From Gynuella sp. (GTDB lineage: Bacteria; Pseudomonadota; Gammaproteobacteria; Pseudomonadales; Natronospirillaceae), in contig JANQHX010000053.1 in the NCBI GenBank assembly GCA_028282465.1, positions 62,001 through 126,000 of the forward strand: a stretch of DNA of 64,000 nucleotides. The letters are read 5' to 3'. The notes under the pieces were generated by a model. The model saw only the letters and a program-made list of their open reading frames with translations. It made no database searches and was not told where the DNA came from. Shown here piece by piece: positions 47,839-57,524 of the stretch; the stretch's first letter is position 1; each line of letters begins with the position of its first letter. A program made the position numbers and the translations under genes.

Positions 47839-48549
47839 ATGACACAGGCATATAATAAAATGAAAAAATATTTGATTGTTGAAGACGATGAAGACATAGC
47901 CCAGCTAATTACCCTTAACCTCAGACGCAATGACGTAGATATTCACCAAGTCCATGATGGTGACGAAGCCTTAAAAATAATAACAAAGCAAGACTGGGAC
48001 TTAATTCTTCTGGATATAAATTTACCCGGTGCTGATGGACTAGAAATATGTAAAACCGTCCGAAGCCAATGTCCTTATTTACCAGTCATTATGATTACCT
48101 CCAGAGACACCGAGCTAGACCGAGTGTTAGGTCTTGAACTCGGTGCTGACGATTACCTAACGAAACCTTTCTCAATACTTGAGCTACAGGCTCGAATTAA
48201 ATCAGTGTTTCGTCGAATAGATCATCACTCAAATTCAGAGCCTTCGAACTCAGTACTCAAGATTCATGACATATTGTTAAATAGAGAACAGCACAGGGCT
48301 CAGATAAAAAACCAAGGCATTAACTTAACTGCAAAAGAATTTGATTTACTGTGGCATTTAGCATCACATCCTATGACGGTGTTTAGTCGATCAGAACTAT
48401 TGGAAAAGGTATGGGGTTATGGTCATGACGGTTATGAGCACACGGTAAATTCCCATATTAATCGACTAAGGTCAAAAATAGAGGTTGATCCGAATAAACC
48501 AGAATATGTTCAGACAGTTTGGGGCGTGGGTTATCGTTTTGCTGGGTAA
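47839..48549 (+). CDS. OmpR-family response regulator
   Basis: A 236-residue regulator. Receiver domain: VEDDEDIAQLI acidic pair near residue 16, phosphoacceptor Asp in LILLDINLPGADGLE (about 57), Thr in MITSRD and Lys in YLTKPFS. C-terminal winged helix (LTAKEFDLLWHLASHP, HTVNSHINRLRSKIE, VWGVGYRF). An in-frame ATG at 47860 gives a product starting MKKYLIVEDDED, more typical of the family; TATAAT just before it could even be a -10 box. It precedes its kinase by six bases. The regulated genes are not known; nothing links it to a neighbouring target. Confidence 0.93.
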   Translation: MTQAYNKMKKYLIVEDDEDIAQLITLNLRRNDVDIHQVHDGDEALKIITKQDWDLILLDINLPGADGLEICKTVRSQCPYLPVIMITSRDTELDRVLGLELGADDYLTKPFSILELQARIKSVFRRIDHHSNSEPSNSVLKIHDILLNREQHRAQIKNQGINLTAKEFDLLWHLASHPMTVFSRSELLEKVWGYGHDGYEHTVNSHINRLRSKIEVDPNKPEYVQTVWGVGYRFAG

Positions 48550-48555
48550 TGTTTA

Positions 48556-50031
48556 ATGGATCTTAGAAGTAAAATACCTTTTTTTATTAAACTCACCATT
48601 GTTCAAATTTTACTTGTGATTGTTTTTTGTATTGTAGTTATCAATTTTGGCAAACAACAAATTCAAAAATACAACCAAGAATATGTTCAACGGTTATACG
48701 AGAATTTAGCAAGTTATATTTTAGATCATAGCAAGCAGCCGCTATTAAACGAGCAAGGGGAGCCAAATAAGAAGGCGCTTTCAGACATAGCTATGCATAC
48801 TATGATGATCAACCCACTGGTTGAGGTCTATTTGTTGGATGACCAGGGTAAAGTGCTGGGCCATGCTTTGCCAGTTGAACGTCAGGTCTCTGATCAAATA
48901 AATGTGAGCGCCATTGATTTAAGGTTGAATAGCTCAAGTAACACTTTAGTCATAGGTGAAAACCCAGGGTCACCTGGAGTGAACAGTACTTTTTCAGTGG
49001 CCGAAATCAATGCTGATTCAGGCACGCTAATGGGTTACTTATACGTAGTTTTAAGTAGTTCAGTGGCTGGGCAGGTAAATGAAGGCATTCAAACCAGTTA
49101 CGTATTAAAAAGCACTTTGTTTTTTGTGTTTGCATTGTTTTTATTGGTGATGATCACGCTGTGGGTCTATTTATTTGTGGTTACCTTGCCCATAAAAAGA
49201 CTCGCTTTGTCGGTACGCCAGTTTTTTGCTGACGAACTCAAAGAGACTACAGAGCCAGACTCAGTGGATGAGGTTAAAGACCTGGAGTTGGCATTTTATT
49301 CAATGCAAGAACGCATAAAAACTCAAATAAAGCTGATTAAGCAAGCCGACTTAGACCGAAGAGATCTTATCTCAAACATCAGTCATGATTTACGAACACC
49401 TTTGGCTTCTATTCAAGGTTATGTCGAGTCTGTGTTAGTCAAATCAAAATCCTTGAGTGAACATGACAAAAAAGAATACCTAGAAATAGCGTTAAAAAAC
49501 TGCATCAAACTGAATAAACTAATCGGTCAATTGTTTGAACTGTCCAAACTCGATTCTTCTGGAATTAAACCTAAGATGGAAGTTTTTTCACTGAGTGAGC
49601 TGGTGAGTGATGTGATTCAGTCTTATCGGCTTCAATCCGAAAACAAGTTGATCCATTTAAATGTTAATATCGAAGATAATTTCCATACTCAGGGTGACAT
49701 TTATTTAATTAATCGGGTATTTCAAAACCTATTAGACAATGCACTTAAACATACCCATCAAGGTGGGCAGGTGGATGTCTCTGTCTATCGTAAAATGGAG
49801 ACTGTGGTGGTAGAAGTAGCGGACGATGGTGTAGGCATGTCACATTGTCATCAACAAAGAATTTTTGAAAGTTACTACACGGGTGATAATTCTGTTGCTG
49901 ATGATCAGCCCGGCACTGGGCTAGGTCTTGCTATTGTGAAGAGAATACTAGAACTGCATCAGTCCCATATTGAAGTTGAATCGGCTCCTCAGGAAGGTGC
50001 CAATTTTAAATTTACTCTGTCACTTGCATAA
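48556..50031 (+). CDS. sensor histidine kinase
   Basis: A 491-residue inner-membrane kinase, partner of the upstream regulator. Order: membrane helix 1 (about 10-28), periplasmic domain of about 150 residues, helix 2 (about 190-210), HAMP, dimerisation/phosphoacceptor ISNISHDLRTPLASIQGY (His near 277), N-box NLLDNALKH near 391, G1 VADDGVGM and G2 PGTGLGLAIVKR. The periplasmic domain begins FGKQQIQKYNQEYVQRLYENLASYI and has LVEVYLLDDQGKVLGHALP, an extracellular PAS-like (Cache-type) pattern. Signal unknown. Confidence 0.93.
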   Translation: MDLRSKIPFFIKLTIVQILLVIVFCIVVINFGKQQIQKYNQEYVQRLYENLASYILDHSKQPLLNEQGEPNKKALSDIAMHTMMINPLVEVYLLDDQGKVLGHALPVERQVSDQINVSAIDLRLNSSSNTLVIGENPGSPGVNSTFSVAEINADSGTLMGYLYVVLSSSVAGQVNEGIQTSYVLKSTLFFVFALFLLVMITLWVYLFVVTLPIKRLALSVRQFFADELKETTEPDSVDEVKDLELAFYSMQERIKTQIKLIKQADLDRRDLISNISHDLRTPLASIQGYVESVLVKSKSLSEHDKKEYLEIALKNCIKLNKLIGQLFELSKLDSSGIKPKMEVFSLSELVSDVIQSYRLQSENKLIHLNVNIEDNFHTQGDIYLINRVFQNLLDNALKHTHQGGQVDVSVYRKMETVVVEVADDGVGMSHCHQQRIFESYYTGDNSVADDQPGTGLGLAIVKRILELHQSHIEVESAPQEGANFKFTLSLA

Positions 50032-50129
50032 TGCCCAATAAGCCCTTCTAGATAAAGGATCTAAGGCCGGGCATCTGAGTTGGATAATCAAATGATCACC
50101 AACTCAGACAAAGAGATTAAGAAAGAAGT

Positions 50130-50897
50130 CTATTTACCTGTGAATACCGGTTTGCGTTTATTAAAGAACGCATCCATTCCTTCTTTTTGATCCTCAGTAG
50201 CAAACAACGAGTGGAAAATACGACGCTCGATCACCAAGCCCTCTTTAAGTCCTACCTCAAGTGCTAAATCCACACACTCTTTTCCAGCAGTGACTGCGGT
50301 TGGGCTAAACTCGGCAATTTCTTTTGCCACAGACATAGTTTCCTCAAGCAGCTCATCATTGCTGAACATTCTAGAGGCCAGTCCAATCCTTAATGCTTCT
50401 TCAGCGGTAATGTTTCTGCCGGTAAGAATTAGATCCATGGCAACAGATTTTCCAACTAATTGAGTAAGACGTTGAGACGCCCCTATGCCTGAAATGACAC
50501 CAAGCTTAATTTCCGGTTGACCAAACTGTGCAATATCAGAAGTAAAAATCAGATCACACATCATTGCCAGTTCACAACCGCCGCCCAAAGCCAACCCATT
50601 AACGGCAGCAATTTTTGGTTTTCTTGAATCGCAGAATCTGTCCCAGCCCGAAAAGAAATCTGACTTAAACATATCTAAAAACGTTTTTTCTCTCATTTCA
50701 GATATATCGGCACCTGCAGAAAAAAACTTGCCTTTGCCTGTGATAATGATGCAACCAATACCATCGTCGGCTTCGCATTCATTAACTGCACTAATCAGTT
50801 GAAGCATTAGCTCTGTACTCAAAGCATTACCACGATCTGTGCGATTTAACGTTAAGGTTGCTACGCGATCTTCCACTCGTTTTTCAATTAACATCAT
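50130..50897 (-). CDS. enoyl-CoA hydratase/isomerase family protein (crotonase)
   Basis: A 255-residue crotonase. Oxyanion-hole and catalytic region: SAGADISEM near residue 63, NGLALGGGCELAMMCDL (Gly-Gly-Gly and Glu), FGQPEIKLGVISGIGASQRL (second Glu). The ISGIGASQRL stretch differs slightly from the usual IPGGGGTQRL. AGGAA precedes the ATG by about 7 bases. Last gene of the three-gene minus-strand operon with the membrane oxidoreductase and the adenylation enzyme (nine-base gap), so it may act on the CoA- or enzyme-bound acyl intermediate of that pathway instead of general beta-oxidation. Confidence 0.85.
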   Translation of the reverse strand: MMLIEKRVEDRVATLTLNRTDRGNALSTELMLQLISAVNECEADDGIGCIIITGKGKFFSAGADISEMREKTFLDMFKSDFFSGWDRFCDSRKPKIAAVNGLALGGGCELAMMCDLIFTSDIAQFGQPEIKLGVISGIGASQRLTQLVGKSVAMDLILTGRNITAEEALRIGLASRMFSNDELLEETMSVAKEIAEFSPTAVTAGKECVDLALEVGLKEGLVIERRIFHSLFATEDQKEGMDAFFNKRKPVFTGK

Positions 50898-50905
50898 TCA
50901 ATTCC

Positions 50906-52243
50906 TCATGAATCCCAGATGGCGCCGTACGCTGGAATACCTCTTGATTCCATGCCGTACACAACCTGATTGGTTAGTTTTTGATTTGAAATACAAATTA
51001 CCGCTTCAGCGTCAAACTGTTTATAAGCTCGATAAGCCAGTTCGACCATGTCAGGCTTTCCTTGAGTGGTGGTATCCCAAATAATTGCATCCGGTTGAGC
51101 TTGTTTTATTTCGTCTACTAATTCTTGGCCATAGGTTTTTTCGGGGGTGCGAGTAGACCAAACCAAGAGAGAGGGGACCTCTTTTGCCAAAAGATGAGGT
51201 AGGCAAGGGCCAATACCACTTCCCGTTGCGACATAAACAACACGTTTGAATAGCACCTCAATGTTGGCAACGCCAGCTGTTGGAATGCCTTTAACCCAAA
51301 CTTTTTCGGGAAGATCATCAATGTATTGTCCTGTCCAATCACCAGCCCTTGAAATGGTCAGTCTAAATCCATCTTCGTTAGGTGATGGAACATTTGCGAA
51401 CGCATGCCATTCAAATAGGGGGTTTCGGCTGATGGCGGTGGAAGAACCAGCAAATGGTTTGACCCCATAATTAAATCGAGATAAAGCAACATGATTAGAT
51501 GGGCTAAGCTGTTCTACTTTCACCTTTTTTAATCTTAACCATGGCAAGGCGATACTAAAGGTAATGACCATTAAGGCAATGGCAGTGGGCTCTCTAAAGA
51601 AGCCCAGTACAGATGCATCAACACTCGCTTCCAAATAGCTGCCGACACTCAGTGTCCAAAACAGTATTAATGAAAACCAGCCGCCAAACCTATGAGTCTT
51701 TTCAAATGAGTTATGAAATTTTCCACGGACTTTTGGTAGAGACATGATACAGATGCCAATCAAAGTTACAGTTAACAGCAGGCTTGAAACTGAAACTAAG
51801 TCAATACCTCGGGAACCATTAATTAATTGATAGCTTAGGCTTCCGAAAAATATCACAAACCAAGACGTACCCATGGTTGCGGCACTACTGTGAATGCCGC
51901 CAAAGTGATACACCTTGCCCAATGTCCATCTTATTCTAAGAGGCCATGAGGTGGGCGCTCGGGTTGCTGCCCAAAATAAGAAATTAATTACGTACTGCTG
52001 TCGGATGATGATGGCCGCAAAAAAATTACCGATCACCATGTTTTGTAGGTAATCCAATCTTACTTGTCCTGGTTGCCACCAGTTCCAAATAAAAATTGCT
52101 TGATAGGCAATGATTAAATTAACCATAACAACAAACACAAATAAGCGTTTGTATTGTTCAAGCATGGGGCGACGAAAAATACGTTTTAAAAAAGGCTTTT
52201 CGTTTGGTAGTTCAAACTCTGAGGGTGGGTAATACAAACTCAT
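50906..52243 (-). CDS. membrane flavin/NAD(P)-type oxidoreductase, TmpL-like C-terminal half
   Basis: A 445-residue protein with about six membrane segments in residues 30-235, then a cytosolic ferredoxin-reductase-like part: GDWTGQYIDDLPEKVWVKG (substrate or flavin region) and VVYVATGSGIGPCLPHLLAKE (about 335-352), the nucleotide-binding glycine motif, then LVWSTRTPEK and AVICISNQKLTNQVVYGMESRGIPAYGAIWD. His residues in the helices (YHFGGIHSSAAT, KTHRFGGW) could bind haem, as in ferric reductases. It overlaps the adenylation gene by four bases. Fungal TmpL/TmpA proteins join or resemble these two parts; here they are split. Confidence 0.65.
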   Translation of the reverse strand: MSLYYPPSEFELPNEKPFLKRIFRRPMLEQYKRLFVFVVMVNLIIAYQAIFIWNWWQPGQVRLDYLQNMVIGNFFAAIIIRQQYVINFLFWAATRAPTSWPLRIRWTLGKVYHFGGIHSSAATMGTSWFVIFFGSLSYQLINGSRGIDLVSVSSLLLTVTLIGICIMSLPKVRGKFHNSFEKTHRFGGWFSLILFWTLSVGSYLEASVDASVLGFFREPTAIALMVITFSIALPWLRLKKVKVEQLSPSNHVALSRFNYGVKPFAGSSTAISRNPLFEWHAFANVPSPNEDGFRLTISRAGDWTGQYIDDLPEKVWVKGIPTAGVANIEVLFKRVVYVATGSGIGPCLPHLLAKEVPSLLVWSTRTPEKTYGQELVDEIKQAQPDAIIWDTTTQGKPDMVELAYRAYKQFDAEAVICISNQKLTNQVVYGMESRGIPAYGAIWDS

Positions 52244-53823
52244 CCTATTGCCTCCATGGTTTGCTCATTCAATGCAATTTTTAGAAGCTCCCGTTTGTCA
52301 GCTTTTCCCCTGTCGGTGATGGGTATTTCGTCAATAGCTATTACCCTTTGTGGCACTGCGTAGTAGGGCAGAGAGCTGTCAAGTTGTTGTTGTATGGAAT
52401 CCAGGTTAGCGCTTGCCGGAGTACAGAAGGCAATTAATGCATCATTATTAAGTTTCAGAGTCACCGCTTTTTCACAGCTTTGATCTTTTTCAATGGTCTT
52501 AGACACCCCATCTAGCTCAACTCTAAAGCCTTTTACTTTGACTTGATCGTCTGAGCGACCTAAATGTTCAAGTTCACCATTTTCAGTCCATCGACCCAGG
52601 TCGCGGGTTTTAAACATGTATTTTCCGTCACCTAGGAATGGGTCTGGTAGGTATCGTTGATTGGTCAATTCTGGGTTATTTAAATACCCTTGAGTCACGC
52701 AATCACCGCCTGCCCACATTTCACCGGTTTCTCCAATGGCACAGGGCAGTAAATTATCATCTAATACATAAACGGTATTGTTAGGAGTGGGTTTTCCAAT
52801 GGTTAATGGTTTGCCAGGTTCAAACAACTGCAGAGTGTTGATGATGGTGGTTTCGGTAGGGCCACAGCTGTTATTGAATTCACAGTAGTTTGACCAGAGC
52901 TCCGCCAGTGGCAGCGGGCAGGGCTCACCTGCGACTGCAACTCTTTTTAAGTCTGTGCAGGTTTCAGGATTGAGTCGGCCGAGTATCGAAGGAGTCGCAA
53001 TAATGACATTGGCTTTATTGGCTGTTTGTTGAAAATCCTTACCTCGAATCAATAGGGTGCCACCATTAGCTAAGCAACCCAGTATTTCCCAAGCGGCCAT
53101 ATCAAAAGCAATATTAAGAATATGTGCCACTTTTATTCCAGGTTGAATGCCGAGATTTCCGGGATGAGTCAGCAAAATATTGCACAGATTTTTTTGGCTG
53201 ACTCTTACGCCATTCGGCTTACCTGTAGTGCCAGAGGTAAACAAAATGAAACTGGTCGCATGGCCAGGGTCTATGACTTCGGGTAGAGAGTTCAGTTTAC
53301 CGTTAGTGGTAATGGCTGTTTGAATGTCTGTTAGTTCTACACCTTGCAGTTCACTGAGTTTTTCAAAGTGCTTTGACTCAGATAGAACCATACGGGTCTC
53401 TGTGTTGTTGACTATATGTTGCAGAGTGGTGATGGGAGAAATTTCAGCATCTTGAGGAATATAAGCTGCACCTATTTTTAAGCATGCCATTATTGCAATG
53501 ACTAAACTTGGAGAGCGTTTCAAGAACAGGCCAACAGAGTCTCCTTGTTGTATGCCTTTTTCGATTAAGTAATTTGCCAAAATAGTGGCTTGCGTGTCTA
53601 CCTCCCCATAGGTGACACGAGTATCTCCAAACTCAACTGCAATAGCATTGGGTTGTGACTTAGCGAACGCTTCAAATGATTGGTGAATAGTTGGAAATGT
53701 CGGCTCAACGCTTGGACCGGTTCCAAAGTTCCAAAATAAATCGCGTTCGGTTGATGTTAAGCAAGAAATTGGATCGTTAGCCAATTCAATACTTGGGTAA
53801 ATCTCAATAGACTGTTTTGTCAT
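52240..53823 (-). CDS. NRPS-like adenylation (AMP-binding) enzyme, stand-alone
   Basis: About 527 residues from ATG 53821-53823, with AAGGAT eight bases upstream. It activates an amino or carboxylic acid as the adenylate. Core motifs: FILFTSGTTGKPNGV (A3), NIAFDMAAWEIL (A4), NSCGPTETTI (A5), KTRDLGRW (A7), LGRSDDQVKVKGFRVEL (A8) and TDRGKADKREL with the catalytic Lys (A10). No condensation, thioesterase or carrier (DSL) motif is present, and the carrier domain is missing. The Asp of A4 suggests an amino-acid-like substrate. First of the three-gene operon. Confidence 0.85.
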   Translation of the reverse strand: MTKQSIEIYPSIELANDPISCLTSTERDLFWNFGTGPSVEPTFPTIHQSFEAFAKSQPNAIAVEFGDTRVTYGEVDTQATILANYLIEKGIQQGDSVGLFLKRSPSLVIAIMACLKIGAAYIPQDAEISPITTLQHIVNNTETRMVLSESKHFEKLSELQGVELTDIQTAITTNGKLNSLPEVIDPGHATSFILFTSGTTGKPNGVRVSQKNLCNILLTHPGNLGIQPGIKVAHILNIAFDMAAWEILGCLANGGTLLIRGKDFQQTANKANVIIATPSILGRLNPETCTDLKRVAVAGEPCPLPLAELWSNYCEFNNSCGPTETTIINTLQLFEPGKPLTIGKPTPNNTVYVLDDNLLPCAIGETGEMWAGGDCVTQGYLNNPELTNQRYLPDPFLGDGKYMFKTRDLGRWTENGELEHLGRSDDQVKVKGFRVELDGVSKTIEKDQSCEKAVTLKLNNDALIAFCTPASANLDSIQQQLDSSLPYYAVPQRVIAIDEIPITDRGKADKRELLKIALNEQTMEAIG

Positions 53824-54760
53824 GGTTTCTATCCTTTTGGGCGAACAGTAACCATGAGACCCGAAGGGCGATTTCAAGTTATCACAAAAGTATCACGATT
53901 TTCTAAAATCATCGTGATTCGTTAACTCATCCTATTTCCTAAATTAGATGTTTCCTTCTACCATTTAAATTCACTAATTTAAAATTTTTTGTTCTTAATT
54001 TTGTAATCAAGTAATGCTGGCCACAAAGTATGATCAAAAAAAAATCTGTAAGTTGCGTTTTAGCTATGAATAATACTTTTTGAGAAATTAGTGTTACCGA
54101 AACCATTTGAATTCGACTAAACTGCTAAATAGATCCATCTAAATAGTTCCATTGATTACTAATTTGTTAGTGAATAATCAGTTTCCTCTACATTAGCCTT
54201 TTTTGGCAGGGCTACCTATTTAGTAATACTCTTAGTATTAAATAAATAATCTTTTATATTTCAACTAATAAATGGCAATGAAATAGTTAAAAATGGCACT
54301 TCATTGTTAAAATATTATTCAATATTTTGTGGATAGATCGTAAAAAATATTCGAATTGGTATAAAAAATAGTCTGATGGGCTGTCAATTTTGACAGGTTT
54401 CTTGGGTGTTGAATTTAACTATATTTAAAAAACTTAATTCAAAGGGCATGCGAGCTGGTTCACAATTCAACAGCGTAACCGCACGCAAAAAGAGAAAATC
54501 GAATTGGCCTTTAGATCTCAGTCATGTTTGACAAAGATTGGAATTAAGTAAACAGAATTAAGAGTTAAGTAAGAACGGGTAGGTTAGGCAAAGATTTTCT
54601 GACTTCGGTGAGTAGCATTTAGATAGTTGTTTACTTAATTGAAGTGTGAGTTTTGATGTTTAACTTGAATATTCGTTAGAAAGGATGCCGATTAAATATT
54701 TCTTTTCAAAATAATATTAATTGGATTTTTCATCTACATTCGAGTCGTTGGGATACTGCC
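53824..54760. other. 937-base AT-rich gene-free region
   Basis: Two divergent transcription units (adenylation operon and the 54761 gene) flank an unusually long AT-rich stretch with no open frame that I can support. One perfect dyad is noted separately at 54381-54396. It may carry promoters, a small RNA or a horizontally acquired regulatory region; I cannot tell which. Confidence 0.5.
54381..54396. promoter_or_regulatory. perfect dyad, operator-like
   Basis: CTGTCAATTTTGACAG, two 7-base arms around TT. Found in the middle of the long gene-free gap; too short to be a terminator, so an operator is the simplest idea. Confidence 0.35.
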
Positions 54761-55558
54761 GTGGAAAAGTCAGATTATTTTAATATAGGGCGTAACTATT
54801 TATTGTCGTTTGAAAACATTACTGAAAGCATGATTGATGCTCATCTTAATGCTTGGAAGCAACAAACATTGACGTCATTGCCTGAGGTTTTCAAAGGCAT
54901 TTTAAACCATGTCAAAAATCGCAGAGGCATGGCTGCAAGCATTGGCTGTCTAGAACGAATCGAACACATCCTGTTTGATTATGACCATGTGAAAGTCATG
55001 GAAAACTTCTCAGATTGGAAAGAAATATTCAAAGCCATTGAAGAAGACGATTACACTCCACCAGGGAAGATGGACATCCGCATTGGCAAGAATCTCTGGG
55101 TAGTCTATTGCAAAGCCATATACTCCACCTGTGAGTTTCTAACTTTGTTTAAGTCTTTTGATGATTTTACAACCTTCATTGAAAGCTTTTGGACTTCAGA
55201 GTTCACCAAATTATCCTTGCCATTGCTATTGTCCGAAAAGATTTATGGCTTAGGGTTTTCGCTAGCCTGTGACTTCATTAAGGAAAATATTTCACCGGAA
55301 TTCCTAAAACCTGATACTCATATTAGGGAAATCGCAAAGGGCTTAGAAATTACCAGCTCCAATGATGATTTCATTGTTTATCGAGATGTTGAAGAGTATT
55401 GCAAGGGCATTGATAAACTCCCCTATGAGGTTGATAAACTATTTTGGCTGATTGGCAGTGGTGATTTTTACTTGTTTAACGTTGAAATCAAGTCGGATAA
55501 AAACAAGTATCTTAACTTGGTGAATACCATGAAGGGTCAGGAAGAGGTCGCGCAATAA
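54761..55558 (+). CDS. hypothetical protein with weak HhH-GPD-like features
   Basis: A 265-residue protein starting at GTG 54761. No signal peptide or membrane helix. In the C-terminal half KIYGLGFSLACDFIKENISPEFLKPDTHIREIAKGL (about 165-200) recalls the helix-hairpin-helix and catalytic-Asp region of DNA glycosylases (GxG...PDxHV), and KLFWLIGSGDFYLF follows. The first half has no motif I know. The resemblance is by eye only. The gene is AT-rich and flanked by long non-coding stretches (937 bases before, 351 after, the latter apparently empty), suggesting acquisition by transfer. Confidence 0.5.
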   Translation: MEKSDYFNIGRNYLLSFENITESMIDAHLNAWKQQTLTSLPEVFKGILNHVKNRRGMAASIGCLERIEHILFDYDHVKVMENFSDWKEIFKAIEEDDYTPPGKMDIRIGKNLWVVYCKAIYSTCEFLTLFKSFDDFTTFIESFWTSEFTKLSLPLLLSEKIYGLGFSLACDFIKENISPEFLKPDTHIREIAKGLEITSSNDDFIVYRDVEEYCKGIDKLPYEVDKLFWLIGSGDFYLFNVEIKSDKNKYLNLVNTMKGQEEVAQ

Positions 55559-55909
55559 AGCAAATCCATTAGAGCCAGTATTGAGGTTTCAGGTGGAAAA
55601 GGAAATCCGCCTGTGACTGTAATGTAACACCACAACTTTTTTTGTTCCGCACTCTAACTATATCTTTATTCTTAAGTCCTGACTTTTAGCCCTAGGTTAA
55701 ACAGGGGCATTCATCATTACTTATACATGGTTTCGACTTTTCTCTATAGTCTGATTGACTGTCCAACCTTTTTCTTCTGAGCTTAAACAATTCTGATCTA
55801 AAACGTCATTCACGTTGTAAAAACAATGAAATCGCAATGGCAACCGAGATGTTCTTGCCGAAAATAATCATTAATTGAAATATTGAATACAAGCAAATGG
55901 AGCTGGTTC

Positions 55910-57460
55910 ATGGACAAAGCGGTAATTGCAAACAATCGTCCTGCGAAGGTGTCATTAACTGAGGGTGAAGAATACTATTTTTGCGCCTGTGGACGATCCA
56001 AAAACCAACCTTTTTGCGACGGCTCACATAAAAGAACAAGCATTAAGCCTAAAAAGTTTACTGCGAATGAAACAGGCGATGCCTATCTTTGCCAATGTAA
56101 ACAAACCGGAAATGCACCCTACTGTGACGGTACCCATAAACAGATACCTTCTGAATTAGTAGGGCAAGAGTCAAACTCTAAACACTTGATTGCCACAGAT
56201 TCGGTCAATGCTCAATCCACACCTGAAGAACCGACTGTTGAACTCATTCATGAATTGGCTAAGAACGGCCTTACTGAGACAGGTCATCATGGCCCAATGA
56301 CTTCCATGGGTGTGCCCAGAGCACAACTTCCCCATTGGGATGATATTCAAATCATGGTCGCTCAAATGGCCACCAAGCCTTTGGCTGAAGAAATTAATAT
56401 TGATACTCAATTAGTGATTGGGCCTGAGGCGAAGAAACCTTTGTTACTTGATATTCCTCTTTTTGTGTCTGATATGAGTTTTGGTGCACTGTCAGAAGAA
56501 GCCAAAATAGCCATGGCAAAAGGCGCTGAATTAGCGGGCACAGGTATTTGTTCTGGTGAAGGTGGTATGTTGCCAGAAGAACAAGAAGCCAATTCGAAAT
56601 ACTTTTATGAACTAGCCAGTGCTGAGTTTGGTTATAAAGAGGAACTTCTGACGAAAGTTCAAGCTTTCCATTTTAAGGGAGGGCAGGGTGCCAAGACGGG
56701 TACCGGTGGACACCTGCCAGGTAATAAAAACAAAGGAAAAATCTCGCAAGTCAGAGGAATCAAAGAGGGCACTTCTGCTATTTCGCCACCAACATTTAAA
56801 AATCTTTCAAGTATTGAAGACTTTCAACAATTTGGCGACCGAGTAAGAGAATTGACAGGCGGAATTCCAATTGGTTTTAAACTGAGTGCCAATCATATTG
56901 AAAAGGACATTCAATTTGCGCTCGACGCCGGTGCGGATTACCTCATATTAGATGGTCGAGGTGGAGGAACTGGGGCGGCCCCGGAAATTTTTCGAGATCA
57001 CATCAGTGTACCGACCATTCCTGCGTTGGCCCGCGCACGGAGATACCTTGATCAACAAGGAGCCAGTGGCCGAGTCACATTAATTATTACGGGCGGCTTA
57101 CGTATGCCCATGGATTTCGTAAAAGCAATGGCATTAGGCGCCGACGGAATTGCCTTGGCTAACAGCGCTATGCAGGCTATTGGCTGTGTTGCCGCGAGAA
57201 TGTGTAATACCAATAATTGCCCATCCGGTATTGCTACCCAAAAAGAAGAGTTGAGAAAAAGGCTGGATGTTGACAAATCTGCTAACCAACTTAATAACTT
57301 TTTTAATGCCTCAACTGAGCTTATGAAAGTAATGGCACGAGCTTGCGGACATAACAAGTTGAGTGAGTTTAACAAAGAAGATTTATCTACCTGGCACCGA
57401 GAAGTGGCATTGCTCACTGGCATCAATTTTTCAGGGTTTGCTAACAAGTCTGAACTGTAA
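55910..57460 (+). CDS. double-CDGSH iron-sulfur / glutamate-synthase-domain fusion protein
   Basis: About 516 residues from ATG 55910, with GGAG at 55899-55902; a TTG at 55883 is less likely. Two CDGSH [2Fe-2S] motifs open the protein: CACGRSKNQPFCDGSH (25-40) and CQCKQTGNAPYCDGTH (61-76). From about 140 the FMN-binding domain of glutamate synthase follows: PLFVSDMSFGALSEEAKIAMAKGAELAGT, SGEGGML, GQGAKTGTGGHLPG, LDGRGGGTGAAPE and ITGGLRMPMDFVKAMALGADG. A Cys-rich patch (CVAARMCNTNNCPSGIATQ) near 435-455 could ligate the usual [3Fe-4S] cluster. It lacks the glutaminase domain, so ammonia- or other-electron-transfer chemistry is likely. Confidence 0.85.
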   Translation: MDKAVIANNRPAKVSLTEGEEYYFCACGRSKNQPFCDGSHKRTSIKPKKFTANETGDAYLCQCKQTGNAPYCDGTHKQIPSELVGQESNSKHLIATDSVNAQSTPEEPTVELIHELAKNGLTETGHHGPMTSMGVPRAQLPHWDDIQIMVAQMATKPLAEEINIDTQLVIGPEAKKPLLLDIPLFVSDMSFGALSEEAKIAMAKGAELAGTGICSGEGGMLPEEQEANSKYFYELASAEFGYKEELLTKVQAFHFKGGQGAKTGTGGHLPGNKNKGKISQVRGIKEGTSAISPPTFKNLSSIEDFQQFGDRVRELTGGIPIGFKLSANHIEKDIQFALDAGADYLILDGRGGGTGAAPEIFRDHISVPTIPALARARRYLDQQGASGRVTLIITGGLRMPMDFVKAMALGADGIALANSAMQAIGCVAARMCNTNNCPSGIATQKEELRKRLDVDKSANQLNNFFNASTELMKVMARACGHNKLSEFNKEDLSTWHREVALLTGINFSGFANKSEL

Positions 57461-57524
57461 ATTGGCTCGTATAAAGAAGTCGATAATAAATGGATTACTA
57501 GATTAAATTCATTGGATTGCAAAA

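Noticed and set aside
55560-55630. Stretch after the 265-aa gene that reads KSIRASIEV, resembling the RecQ C-terminus IKASIES
   Set aside because: The match is only six or seven residues and could be chance or the former end of the adjacent gene.
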